A stretch of DNA of 64,000 nt, from NCBI RefSeq assembly GCF_020829495.1, contig NZ_JAIVFQ010000030.1, positions 1-64,000 of the forward strand. The letters are read 5' to 3'. The stretch comes from Nostoc favosum CHAB5714 (lineage in GTDB: Bacteria > Cyanobacteriota > Cyanobacteriia > Cyanobacteriales > Nostocaceae). Shown in pieces: positions 45,680-53,942 of the stretch; within the stretch, counting starts at the first letter, position 1, and every line of letters begins with the position of its first letter. The position numbers and the translations under genes are program-made. Below the pieces are notes generated by a model that was given only the letters and a program-made list of their open reading frames with translations, searched no databases and had not been told where the DNA came from.

Positions 45680-45821
45680 ATTTAACCTGAATTATGAGAG
45701 AGAGCAATTATCTGATGGACACGCTACGCGATCGCATCGAATTTATCACGGAACAGTATTTGCAAGGTAAATCAAGTAAATTCATCTTGCTTGTCCTTTG
45801 TCATTTGTCCTTTGTGAATAA

Positions 45822-45872
45822 CCAATGACTAATGACTAATGACTAATGACCAATGACTAATGACTAATAACT
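45822..45872. repeat. Heptamer tandem repeat (TAATGAC)
   Basis: About seven TAATGAC copies lie immediately before the NUDIX start codon. Confidence 0.85.
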
Positions 45873-46304
45873 ATGACTTACCGAAATCCTGCACCGACAG
45901 TTGATATCATCATTGAACTAGTAGATCGACCTCATCGGCCAATAGTGTTAATTGAAAGACATAATCTACCCTTAGGTTGGGCTATTCCTGGTGGTTTTGT
46001 GGATTATGGCGAAGCGGTGGAAGTGGCGGCGCGACGAGAAGCCCAGGAGGAGACGGGTTTGCAGGTGGAGTTAGTTGAACAATTACTGGTGTATTCTGAC
46101 CCCAATCGCGATCCGCGTCAGCATACCATTAGCATTGTGTTTTTGGCGACAGCGATGGGGGAACCAAAGGCTGGGGATGATGCTAAGGGTGTAGGAGTTT
46201 TTGAGTATTGGCGTGTGCCTGGTAATTTATGTTTTGACCACGATCACATTTTGCGGGATTATTGGCAATATCGGCATTATGGGATACGTCCGAGGTTGGG
46301 GTAG
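45873..46304 (+). CDS. NUDIX hydrolase
   Basis: The 143-residue protein has a complete Nudix box ([20 protein letters not shown] then ETGLQ) and an N-terminal [20 protein letters not shown] typical of ADP-ribose/NDP-sugar-type hydrolases. The substrate is unknown. A piece of its 3' end is copied at 46757-46788. Confidence 0.85.
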   Translation: MTYRNPAPTVDIIIELVDRPHRPIVLIERHNLPLGWAIPGGFVDYGEAVEVAARREAQEETGLQVELVEQLLVYSDPNRDPRQHTISIVFLATAMGEPKAGDDAKGVGVFEYWRVPGNLCFDHDHILRDYWQYRHYGIRPRLG

Positions 46305-46388
46305 GAGGGACGTAGACGCTGCATCGGCTTGCCGCAGGCTACCGCAGAGGCAAAGAGGGCGCAGAGAGAAGAGGAAAGAGGTACATCA

Positions 46389-46697
46389 CTAAAATTCAGC
46401 CGGGGAACGGGTTTCGTAAACAAGCTGCAAGCACTCCTCAAAATCATCCCCTTGCCAGGTTTCGGCAATTTTTAGCAAGTCTTCTGCTTTAGAGCCTCTA
46501 ATAATTGGTGTTGCTTCCTGTATTTCCGGTTTCGTTTGATGACTGGAAGTATCATCATTTTTTTCCGTTGACAGGTCAAGAGAGATTTCCTCGGTTACTG
46601 GTTTTGTTTTGAGAAAACGCAAAAAATCTAGGGTTTGGGCTAGTAGAACATCTGAGGATGATTCAATTTCTTGGAGCAGTAGTTCTTTAATATTCAT
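46389..46697 (-). CDS. Small helical protein, antitoxin-like N-terminus
   Basis: The 102-residue protein from ATG 46697 begins [20 protein letters not shown], a helical opening seen in DUF2281-type antitoxins, and has an acidic Asp/Glu-rich end. No toxin gene is adjacent, so it may be an orphan or have another role. The frame extends to 46823 but the extra codons come from repeat DNA. Confidence 0.5.
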   Translation of the reverse strand: MNIKELLLQEIESSSDVLLAQTLDFLRFLKTKPVTEEISLDLSTEKNDDTSSHQTKPEIQEATPIIRGSKAEDLLKIAETWQGDDFEECLQLVYETRSPAEF

Positions 46698-46737
46698 AAA
46701 TGATATTTTGCAGTCTGTCGTAATATTATACGAGTGC

Positions 46738-46950
46738 GATCGAGATGCTGACCTGACGGCATTATGGGATATGTCTGAGGTTGGGGTAAGAGAAACGAAC
46801 CGCAAAGGACGCAAAGGGCGCAAAGGAAGAAAACAGAGAAATATCTATGGGGCAACTTTTCAAGATGCTGACCTGACTGGTGCGATAATGCCAGATGGAG
46901 AAGTTTACAAGCCGATCGCTTCTCAGGTGGAAATCGGTAAACAAGAAACA
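46738..46950 (+). pseudogene. Pentapeptide-repeat protein remnant with an insertion
   Basis: The plus-strand frame ends [20 protein letters not shown], a typical last turn of a pentapeptide-repeat protein. It is interrupted by a ~105-bp insert flanked by the 15-bp direct repeat AGATGCTGACCTGAC (46743-46757 and 46863-46877). The insert includes a copy of the NUDIX 3' end and an AACCGCAAAGG dispersed repeat. No start is present. Confidence 0.55.
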
Positions 46951-46971
46951 TCGTTAGAGAAAGTAATATCT

Positions 46972-47367
46972 ATGACTCGTAAAGTAATTCATACTGACAA
47001 CGCACCCGCACCAGTGGGGCCTTATAATCAAGCGATCGCAGCTTCTGGTCAATTTGTATTCGTAGCTGGACAAATTGCCATCGATCCCCGCCTTGGTGAT
47101 GTCGTCTACACTGATGATGTCAAAAAGCAAACTGAGCAGGTATTAGCTAACCTTGAAGCCATCCTCACAGCAGCTGGTGCGACTTTCCAAGATGTGGTGA
47201 AAACCACTGTATTTTTAGCTGATATGAATGATTTCGCGGCGGTGAATGCCGTTTATGCTAAATATTTCCCGGAAGATACAGCCCCAGCACGGGCTTGTGT
47301 TCAGGTATCGCGCTTACCTAAAGATGTGTTGGTAGAAATTGATGCGATCGCTGTAATTAGCGGTTAG
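46972..47367 (+). CDS. ridA: RidA family reactive enamine/imine deaminase
   Basis: RidA hydrolyses enamine/imine intermediates from amino acid metabolism, protecting PLP enzymes. The 131-residue protein is full length, with [20 protein letters not shown], the conserved Arg in [12 protein letters not shown], and a trimer-forming fold. ATG 46972 is used; codons upstream belong to the pentapeptide remnant. Confidence 0.94.
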   Translation: MTRKVIHTDNAPAPVGPYNQAIAASGQFVFVAGQIAIDPRLGDVVYTDDVKKQTEQVLANLEAILTAAGATFQDVVKTTVFLADMNDFAAVNAVYAKYFPEDTAPARACVQVSRLPKDVLVEIDAIAVISG

Positions 47368-47384
47368 TGCCAATACACTCACAA

Positions 47385-47413
47385 AAGAAGCCTACAATAC
47401 AAACAAACTAGGC
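47385..47413 (+). terminator. Possible terminator after ridA
   Basis: A 7-bp stem AAGCCTA / TAGGCTT with a 14-base loop lies 18 bases after the stop, followed by TATTATTG. It is weak. Confidence 0.4.
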
Positions 47414-47516
47414 TTTATTATTGACTTTTGTTCTTAAAAGCTATAAATCTTTTTTAGGGGTTAATTAAAATTAATTAGCAAAAAAACTGAGAAAACTTCC
47501 TAATGGAGAGTTGCAA

Positions 47517-48491
47517 ATGAGTGTGATGAAAAAGAGCTTATTGGGTGCTGGCGCGGCATTTGCAGTGCTTACAGGTTTAGTAGTCACCACAGTAGGGGCT
47601 ATGCAGGCAACGATCGCCAACCCCACCACTAATCAACAGACACCACGCTTACTTGCCCAAGGGCTGAAGACTTTAACAATAGTTTTTCCCAGTCGTGCTG
47701 ATTCTACAGACTTGCAAAATAAGGCAAATGCAGTAGGAGCTTTTTTATCGAAAGAGTTAGGAATTCCAGTCGTCGCACAAGTTGGTGATGATACAGCTGC
47801 TGTGGAAGCTTTGAGAGCAAATCGGGCTGATGTAGCTTTTTTAAGTAGCCGTCCGGCTTTGAAAGCGAAACAATTAGCAAACGCCAGCTTGTATCTAGCC
47901 GAAGTTCGTTCCACTTATTCTGGAAGATACACCTATAGCTCAACATTTGTTGTCCCCAAAAATAGTCCCCTAAAAACTCAAAATTCAGCTAAAGCCACTT
48001 TAGAACAACTGCGGGGCAAGAAAATTGCTTTTACTTCCCCTACTTCTGGCTCTGGGTTTATTATCCCTGTGGCTGAGTTGGTCAAACAAAAATTTGTACC
48101 CAACCGCGATCGCTTAGATGGTTTCTTTGGTCAAATTTCTTACGGCGGCAATTACAGCAAAGCCTTGCAAGCAGTTGTGCGCGGTCAAGCTGATGTGGCT
48201 GTTGTGTCAGAATATGCTCTCAATCCACCTTATATCACCGCCCAAGAGAAGAGTCAATTACGAGTTTTGCACAAAATTAATGGTGTACCTGCCCACGGTA
48301 TTGCCATTGATGATGATATTCCAGCCCCAACACGGGAAAAAATCATCAACGCCTTACTGAAATTAAATCAGTCGCAAAATAATAAATTGCTAACCGACTT
48401 GTATAATTCCACAGAATTAGTGCGAATTAACCACGATCGTCACCTAGCAACTATCCGTGACGCTCTGAAAATTGCTGGGATTGAACCATAA
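47517..48491 (+). CDS. phnD: Phosphate/phosphonate/phosphite ABC solute-binding protein
   Basis: The 324-residue periplasmic protein has a signal peptide (to about residue 35) and the PhnD-type fold: LTIVFPSRADSTDLQNKANA, GDDTAAVEALRANRADVAFL and KKIAFTSPTSGSGFIIPVAE. It should deliver phosphonate or phosphite to the PhnC/PhnE transporter encoded next. ATG 47517 with GGAGAG upstream is preferred. No C-P lyase or phosphite dehydrogenase gene is in the window, so the substrate is open. Confidence 0.88.
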   Translation: MSVMKKSLLGAGAAFAVLTGLVVTTVGAMQATIANPTTNQQTPRLLAQGLKTLTIVFPSRADSTDLQNKANAVGAFLSKELGIPVVAQVGDDTAAVEALRANRADVAFLSSRPALKAKQLANASLYLAEVRSTYSGRYTYSSTFVVPKNSPLKTQNSAKATLEQLRGKKIAFTSPTSGSGFIIPVAELVKQKFVPNRDRLDGFFGQISYGGNYSKALQAVVRGQADVAVVSEYALNPPYITAQEKSQLRVLHKINGVPAHGIAIDDDIPAPTREKIINALLKLNQSQNNKLLTDLYNSTELVRINHDRHLATIRDALKIAGIEP

Positions 48492-48604
48492 TTCAGAATT
48501 CAGAATTCAGAACTCACCAATCTTGACGCTCTCTACGAAATGCTGCGCGTAGCGTGTCATAGACAAGCCTCTCGTTCGCGTTAGCGTCTCCCCTTCGTAC
48601 ACAC

Positions 48605-48905
48605 AAGTACTTTCGTTCAGAATACAAGTACTTTCGTTCAGAATACAAGTACTTTCGTTCAGAACACAAGTCTTTTCGTTCAGAACACAAGTACTTTCGT
48701 TCAGAACACAAGTCTTTTCGTTCAGAACACAAGTACTTTCGTTCAGAACACAAGTACTTTCGTTCAGAACACAAGTCTTTTCGTTCAGAACACAAGTACT
48801 TTCGTTCAGAACACAAGTCTTTTCGTTCAGAACACAAGTACTTTCGTTCAGAACACAAGTCTTTTCGTTCAGAACACAAGTACTTTCGTTCAGAACACAA
48901 GTCTT
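48605..48905. repeat. Tandem array of a 21-bp repeat, about 14 copies
   Basis: Units AAGTACTTTCGTTCAGAACA and AAGTCTTTTCGTTCAGAACA plus one base alternate across ~300 bp between phnD and phnC. The minus frame through it (repeated CSERKYL/CSERKDL) is an artefact. The space 48906-49226 adds AATTCGTAATTCG copies and two copies of GGGTACAGAGCAAGCACT. Confidence 0.9.
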
Positions 48906-48963
48906 TTTTGAGCTTTTGAGGGAATGAAACAGCTTTTCCTTTTCAAGAGGGGTTGGGGGGATT

Positions 48964-49048
48964 AAATAATTCGTAATTCGTAATACTTCGGCTACGCCCT
49001 TCGGCTACGCTCAGGACAGGCTCAGTACAAGTTCGTAATTCGTAATTA
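48964..49048. repeat. Inverted repeat flanking phnC, left copy
   Basis: This segment (TAATTCGTAATTCG... with ACTTCGGCTACG) is matched in inverted orientation at 50105-50165 except for a 24-bp insertion in the left copy. The pair brackets phnC. Confidence 0.8.
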
Positions 49049-49226
49049 AAGAGGGTACAGAGCAAGCACTAAATCTTTGATTTAGTGGTCTACAATCAGT
49101 GGCGGGTACAGAGCAAGCACTGATTGCAATTACGAATTACGTAAGCGTTGCGTTAGCGACGAAGGAGCGTCATTATCAATTACGAATTATTTTGACGCAT
49201 GTATTCTGTTCAATAAATAAATTTCT

Positions 49227-49961
49227 ATGAATGATTATGTTATTGAGTGTCATAACCTAGAGACAGCTTATGCTGCATCTCTCAATCGTCCTATTCTCAA
49301 CGGGATTAATTGCCAGATTAAACGGGGTGAATTTGTCGTTTTGCTGGGGCTAAACGGTGCTGGTAAGTCTACATTACTACGATCGCTAGTTGGACTAGTC
49401 CCATCAGTGAGAGGAGAATTGCTCGTCAATAATGTTGAGATGAATCCCCGAACACTGCCAAAAATTCGACGCGATGTTGGTATGTTATTTCAAGGTGGCG
49501 GATTGATTCGGCAGTTATCAGCACTGGAAAATGTCTTGTGCGGATGCCTTGGTAAAAGAACAACTTGGCAAACACTGTTTGGATTTTCCAAACGCGATCG
49601 CATGTTGGCACTAAATTTATTAGAACAGTTAGGACTTGGAGAGTTAGCTTTTCAAAAAACCAGTCAATTAAGTGGTGGACAGCAACAACGAGTAGCGATC
49701 GCCCGGACTTTAATTCAATCACCGCAAATTCTCTTAGTCGATGAACCCATCACTGGATTAGATGTTATGGCATCTCAACAAGTCATGGAAACTCTATCCC
49801 AATTGCACACTCAGCAAGGCATGACTATTGTCGCAGTTTTGCACGATTTGGGAATCGCAGAAAAATACGCCCAACAAGCGATCGTCTTAGATGCTGGACG
49901 CGTCGTTTACCAAGGACTTTGTGACAACTTACAAGCTCAATTTGCGAAAGTTTCCGCTTGA
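49227..49961 (+). CDS. phnC: Phosphonate ABC transporter ATP-binding protein
   Basis: The 244-residue ATPase has Walker A (GLNGAGKSTLL), the signature LSGGQQQRVAIARTL and Walker B (ILLVDEPITGLD), and fits PhnC in length. It would energise PhnE with PhnD as the binding protein. It is set apart from both partners by repeat-filled gaps and is bracketed by an inverted repeat. Confidence 0.88.
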   Translation: MNDYVIECHNLETAYAASLNRPILNGINCQIKRGEFVVLLGLNGAGKSTLLRSLVGLVPSVRGELLVNNVEMNPRTLPKIRRDVGMLFQGGGLIRQLSALENVLCGCLGKRTTWQTLFGFSKRDRMLALNLLEQLGLGELAFQKTSQLSGGQQQRVAIARTLIQSPQILLVDEPITGLDVMASQQVMETLSQLHTQQGMTIVAVLHDLGIAEKYAQQAIVLDAGRVVYQGLCDNLQAQFAKVSA

Positions 49962-49974
49962 GTGGGATTTGATT

Positions 49975-50095
49975 TAACAAGTTCCGTGGGTTTAAGTCCC
50001 CCGCTTCTGAAAGCGGCAAGTATGTTAGGCGGGGTCTCTCTTACAAAGTTCAGATCGGAGGAAACCTCCACTCTGACTTTGCGCTAAATCCCCGT
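49975..50095. other. Possible insertion-element end relic
   Basis: The sequence GTTTAAGTCCCCCGCTTCTG followed by AAAGCGG forms a short hairpin that recalls the right ends of IS200/IS605-type elements; nearby AGGAAACCTCC adds another palindrome. No transposase is present. This is a weak call. Confidence 0.25.
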
Positions 50096-50104
50096 TACAA
50101 AACT

Positions 50105-50165
50105 TAATTACGAATTACGAACTTGTACTGAGCGTAGCCGAAGTATTACGAATTACGAATTATTT
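50105..50165. repeat. Inverted repeat flanking phnC, right copy
   Basis: Reverse-complement partner of 48964-49048; see that entry. Confidence 0.8.
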
Positions 50166-50174
50166 TAATACAGT

Positions 50175-50969
50175 ATGAGTTCCTTTTTTAAGTTAAAACG
50201 CTTACGATTCTACCCTTGGCTGAGTTCTCTACTCATCTTATTAATTGTCGTAGTAGTTTATGGTTGGGCTTTGCGAGGACTCAAACTCGATTTTGAACTG
50301 CTACGTTCTAGCTGGCCATACATCACCGATTTTATTACTCGGTTATTTCCTCCCGATTGGAAAGTTTTAGATATTGCAGTTAAGGCACTAATTGAAACCG
50401 TACAGATGTCTTTATGGGGAACTACCATTGGAGCAATTCTTTCTGTACCGATTGCTATAGCTAGCGCCAGCAACATTGCGCCTGGGTGGTTGCGATCGCT
50501 AGCTAATTTACTGCAAAATACTGTGCGTTCTGTCCCCTCAATTATTCTGGGGCTAATTTTTGTTGCCGCCACTGGCTTAGGCGCACCAGCAGGAACTTTA
50601 GCTTTGGGAATCTACACCATCGGCTACCTTGCCAAATTTTATCAACAGGCAATTGAAGCGGTTGATCCGCGTTCTCTTGAATCCTTGCAAGTTATCGGAG
50701 CCTCCAAGCTACAGATTGCTCAATACGGCATTCTCCCGCAAGTGCTACCTCTGGGATTGGGTTACACCTTTTGGATGTTTGAGTACAACATCCGTGCTGC
50801 TTCTGTCTTGGGTGTAGTTGGTGCAGGTGGTATTGGCTTTCAGTTGAAAAGTTACATCGACGGGTTCGAGTACACCAAAGCAACAACCATGATGTTAGTG
50901 CTTTTGCTAGTCGTCACAGTAATTGATGCTTTTAGTAGCCAATTACGTCATCGACTCGATTCTATGTAA
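50175..50969 (+). CDS. phnE: Phosphonate/phosphite ABC transporter permease
   Basis: The 264-residue inner-membrane protein has about six helices and the permease EAA-type loop (LESLQVIGASKLQIAQYGIL, then PQVLPLG) near residues 173-195. It completes the PhnD-PhnC-PhnE importer with the genes upstream. The order D-C-E is usual for such clusters. Confidence 0.88.
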   Translation: MSSFFKLKRLRFYPWLSSLLILLIVVVVYGWALRGLKLDFELLRSSWPYITDFITRLFPPDWKVLDIAVKALIETVQMSLWGTTIGAILSVPIAIASASNIAPGWLRSLANLLQNTVRSVPSIILGLIFVAATGLGAPAGTLALGIYTIGYLAKFYQQAIEAVDPRSLESLQVIGASKLQIAQYGILPQVLPLGLGYTFWMFEYNIRAASVLGVVGAGGIGFQLKSYIDGFEYTKATTMMLVLLLVVTVIDAFSSQLRHRLDSM

Positions 50970-51043
50970 CAAAACTAACAGTGCAAGTTAATACACATCA
51001 ACCATTCTCATGTGAATACACAAACATGTAATTAAAAACTACT

Positions 51044-51103
51044 GTGGAATGGAAGAACATCCCGTGGCGTGACATCGAACGGGTTGTCTTTAAGTTGCAA
51101 AAG
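51044..51103 (+). pseudogene. Group II intron-encoded protein, N-terminal remnant
   Basis: A short in-frame stretch from GTG 51044 reads VEWKNIPWRDIERVVFKLQK, which is the well-conserved opening of cyanobacterial group II intron reverse transcriptase/maturases. The frame diverges right after. It is a small relic in the phnE-phoD gap. Confidence 0.6.
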
Positions 51104-51234
51104 CCACTACTGTTCATTTTATCGGCACGCTAGGAACAAAATAACCAATTTTTAATTGCTAGAACCCTTGATTTTTAAAGCTCTTTCGGGAATGAAACAG
51201 CCCTGCTTTTTAAGGGGGGTTGGGGGGATCGGGG

Positions 51235-53523
51235 TCATCGTAACAATGACTGATTCGGCGTTAACTCGCTCTCAAAACGGCTGTAAACAACTTGGGTTGG
51301 ATACCAAGAAGAAAACCAGTACAAATCTTGAATAACTTTGCCAGAACTACTCCCATCTGCCGCCTCAAAGTGAACCAGACCTAAATTATTAAATCCAACT
51401 ACTTCTCGCCCCTCCTGAATCCAACGAAATTTCCAAAACATTAGGGGTTGTAACCATTTCCATTTGGCATTTTCGGCTCGTTTCCAGGGAGCTATCAACG
51501 ATAATATATCTGCTCCGAAGCGAGAAGTCTGAACGCTGTTTCGAGGTATCCACTCCAGCACACAATGCCACTCAGAGTTAGTCAACATCTGGCGATTATG
51601 GTGTAATTGTTTCTCTGAAACTTCCACCATATTGGGTGGATTAATCCAACCTATCCAATGTCGCACCTTTTCTGGTAGCAGCAAATGTTTCAATCGTGTA
51701 TGAATCAGCCGCGTTAAAATCTCTTCATTCTTCAAGGCACTAGCGGTTAACTGCACTAAGACAGACTGTAATTTGGAATGAGTGCGTGCATAAGACAAGT
51801 GAGCAACAGAACTGTAGTGGATATCCCCAGAGAGAATAACGACTTGTTGACGTTCCTCAAACAAAGTAGTTAGGAATTTCGCCAGTGCTTCAACATTAAT
51901 GTTCCAGGCATCTCCAACATCGGTTGAAAAAACTTTCTCTTGTTGTAAGTGCCAATGGTGAATCCAATCAATCACTTGTAGTCCAAATACATTCGTGGGC
52001 GCAATCACAAATGTAGTTTGAATCTGAGTTTGTTCAGCTATTTCTTGTAAAGGTAAAACTAGTTGTTGCTCAAAGGCTTTTGGACACAGCAGCATCGACG
52101 GCGCGATTGGTTTTTGATCGGCTGGATAACCCCGCCAAGTGCGCGTATCCAGCACAATTATTTCATGGCAATCACTCCTGACTATGTAATTCCAAGTCAG
52201 TGCTTCAGGATGTCGATCCAGAATGAACACTGCACCATCTCGGACTAAAATAGGTAAGTCTGTGTGGGGATCGTTGGCTGGCATACCTACATAGCGAGCG
52301 ATCGCCTCATCAGCCTTTACATCTCTCCCTTGGGAAGCTGACCAAGCTTGTGCAGCCGCCAACAGCTTTTCACCGGATTTACCTTCTGCAAATTGCTCAG
52401 GCGTATTGCCCCAACCTTGAAATACCGTGTAAGCTAACAATGCATTTTGGACTATTCTTCGCCCCAAGGGACGCCCCAGCACTCGCAAACACCAAGCTTG
52501 GTTCAAATTCCAGTCATCAGTAACATCATGGTCATCAAAGATGGTGTACATGGGAATATTGGCAAGGGCGCGGCGCACTTTCCCAAGGGTATAAATAAAT
52601 TGTCGCAAATGCTGGACTTCTCGGTTCCACTTCTTGATAGCTTTGCTCTTGCGCGTTACTTGGTGTCCTTTGGGAAATGCGATCGGCCAGCACACTGGCG
52701 ACCAAGCTAGTAAATAAGTAGCGTAATATTCACCGAGACTGAAAAGATGACTGTTAACTTTCTCAGCTTTATTATGTAGTCCTGCGGTCAATCCAGCTTG
52801 ATTTGTCGCAACTTCAGCCCTCTGTCCAGGGGGCAGTTGCTGGGGAGTGCAGTACATTCCATTCACAGGAAGTTGTTCTTCCCAACCCAAGAGGGCATCA
52901 CCAAGAGTACTGGCAACCCACAGGGATGGTTCTGCTACATCATCGCCGTAAATTTGATCTCCGGTGAGGAATAGCTGGTGCGGACGGTGTTGAGGTTGAT
53001 TTGCTTTTGACTCAATCAAAGCGTCGAGAATCGGCAGTGCGTCAAATCCATGACCATGAGGTTTACGGCAGGAAGCATGGATAATTTGCAAATCTTGCAG
53101 ACGGTTTGGCGGCAGAACAAAGGTTGGTTTTTGATGCTCAAAGTAGCTGATGCTGACTGTAGGAGAGGAGTTTGAGCATAATGCTTGTTGCAGAGTTTGC
53201 TGCGTTTGGTCAGCGAGAGTAAATTGAAGGTCGTATGCATAGATGCGGCTATTAGTTAAACGATACCCCTCCATAGACCGAGCCGTTATAGCAACAATGT
53301 GAAGATACTTGCCCAAAGCAACGGTGGAGTGTTCCCCCTCCAACAAGCAACTTCCCAGTGCTTCACCATCATTTATTGTGTCATAAACCTTGAGTTCTAT
53401 ATGACAAGACTGTTTCAGTGCCAGCCATACCGTCACTGACTCCGGTTCAGTATGTTTTAGAATTGGCCCCGCCAAAATGAGTGGCAGTTCTTGTAAAAAC
53501 TCGTCGCCAGCTTGATACTTCAT
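51235..53523 (-). CDS. PhoD-like metallophosphatase
   Basis: The 762-residue protein has an N-terminal beta domain (about 1-140) and a central phosphatase-like domain: IIHASCRKPHGHGFDALPIL, the metal-site motifs LFLTGDQIYGDDVA and TIFDDHDVTDDWN, and VVILSGDIHYSSVAHLSYAR. These are PhoD-family motifs. There is no signal peptide in the start chosen, so it may be intracellular, unlike secreted alkaline phosphatase D. It may act in phosphorus or phosphodiester metabolism; its neighbour is the phosphonate importer. Confidence 0.8.
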   Translation of the reverse strand: MKYQAGDEFLQELPLILAGPILKHTEPESVTVWLALKQSCHIELKVYDTINDGEALGSCLLEGEHSTVALGKYLHIVAITARSMEGYRLTNSRIYAYDLQFTLADQTQQTLQQALCSNSSPTVSISYFEHQKPTFVLPPNRLQDLQIIHASCRKPHGHGFDALPILDALIESKANQPQHRPHQLFLTGDQIYGDDVAEPSLWVASTLGDALLGWEEQLPVNGMYCTPQQLPPGQRAEVATNQAGLTAGLHNKAEKVNSHLFSLGEYYATYLLAWSPVCWPIAFPKGHQVTRKSKAIKKWNREVQHLRQFIYTLGKVRRALANIPMYTIFDDHDVTDDWNLNQAWCLRVLGRPLGRRIVQNALLAYTVFQGWGNTPEQFAEGKSGEKLLAAAQAWSASQGRDVKADEAIARYVGMPANDPHTDLPILVRDGAVFILDRHPEALTWNYIVRSDCHEIIVLDTRTWRGYPADQKPIAPSMLLCPKAFEQQLVLPLQEIAEQTQIQTTFVIAPTNVFGLQVIDWIHHWHLQQEKVFSTDVGDAWNINVEALAKFLTTLFEERQQVVILSGDIHYSSVAHLSYARTHSKLQSVLVQLTASALKNEEILTRLIHTRLKHLLLPEKVRHWIGWINPPNMVEVSEKQLHHNRQMLTNSEWHCVLEWIPRNSVQTSRFGADILSLIAPWKRAENAKWKWLQPLMFWKFRWIQEGREVVGFNNLGLVHFEAADGSSSGKVIQDLYWFSSWYPTQVVYSRFESELTPNQSLLR

Positions 53524-53629
53524 TGCAAACGGTTGACAAAGTGGTGGTGTTTTGGATCATGTTGCCTTAGTTATAATCCAAGCACCAAATGGGGACGAGT
53601 GTTTCGCCAGTCCTCAATCATAATGAGCA

Positions 53630-53824
53630 ATGGGAAAAATGTTCGGATTAAGTGAGTTAAAGCAAACAAGATTCTACCAAGAAGTTTTTGCAGAGGGTAA
53701 AGAAGAAGGCAAGCTAGAAACAATACCTCAGCTATGGGCGTTAGGATTGAGTATTGAACAGATAGCTCAAGCGTTAGGTTTGGACGAACAAGTTGTTAGG
53801 CAAGCTGTACAACCGAAATCATAA
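53630..53824 (+). pseudogene. C-terminal fragment of an Rpn/PD-(D/E)XK nuclease-type protein
   Basis: The 64-codon frame begins MGKMFGLSELKQTRFYQEVF and continues AEGKEEGKLE, a conserved C-terminal pattern of Rpn family putative recombination-promoting nucleases. The catalytic N-terminal ~200 residues are missing and stops lie just upstream, so it is a truncated remnant. Confidence 0.65.
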
Positions 53825-53888
53825 AATGATTGGGACTAACCAAAATGGTTTGCTGGTTTTGGCAATTTCACTATAAGAGATTGCATAT

Positions 53889-53940
53889 AATGACTCTTGT
53901 GGGATAAACGTCTCGCCCGTCCCATAAGAGTCATTATTTT
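53889..53940. terminator. Bidirectional terminator before malic enzyme
   Basis: A 16-bp stem (AATGACTCTTGTGGGA with TCCCATAAGAGTCATT, one G-T pair) and a 15-base loop end in ATTTT, just beyond the malic enzyme stop codon. Confidence 0.8.
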
Positions 53941-53942
53941 AA

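Noticed and set aside
46609..46971. Long N-terminal extension of RidA
   Set aside because: It consists of a pentapeptide remnant and repeat DNA; RidA starts at 46972 with the usual length.
47440..47516. Pho box upstream of phnD
   Set aside because: CTTAAAA-like words occur but not in the regular three-fold spacing expected, so I do not claim it.
48514..48900. Minus-strand ORF of 128 residues with CSERKYL/CSERKDL repeats
   Set aside because: It is a translation of the 21-bp tandem array; there is no start context and the frame exists only because 21 is divisible by three.
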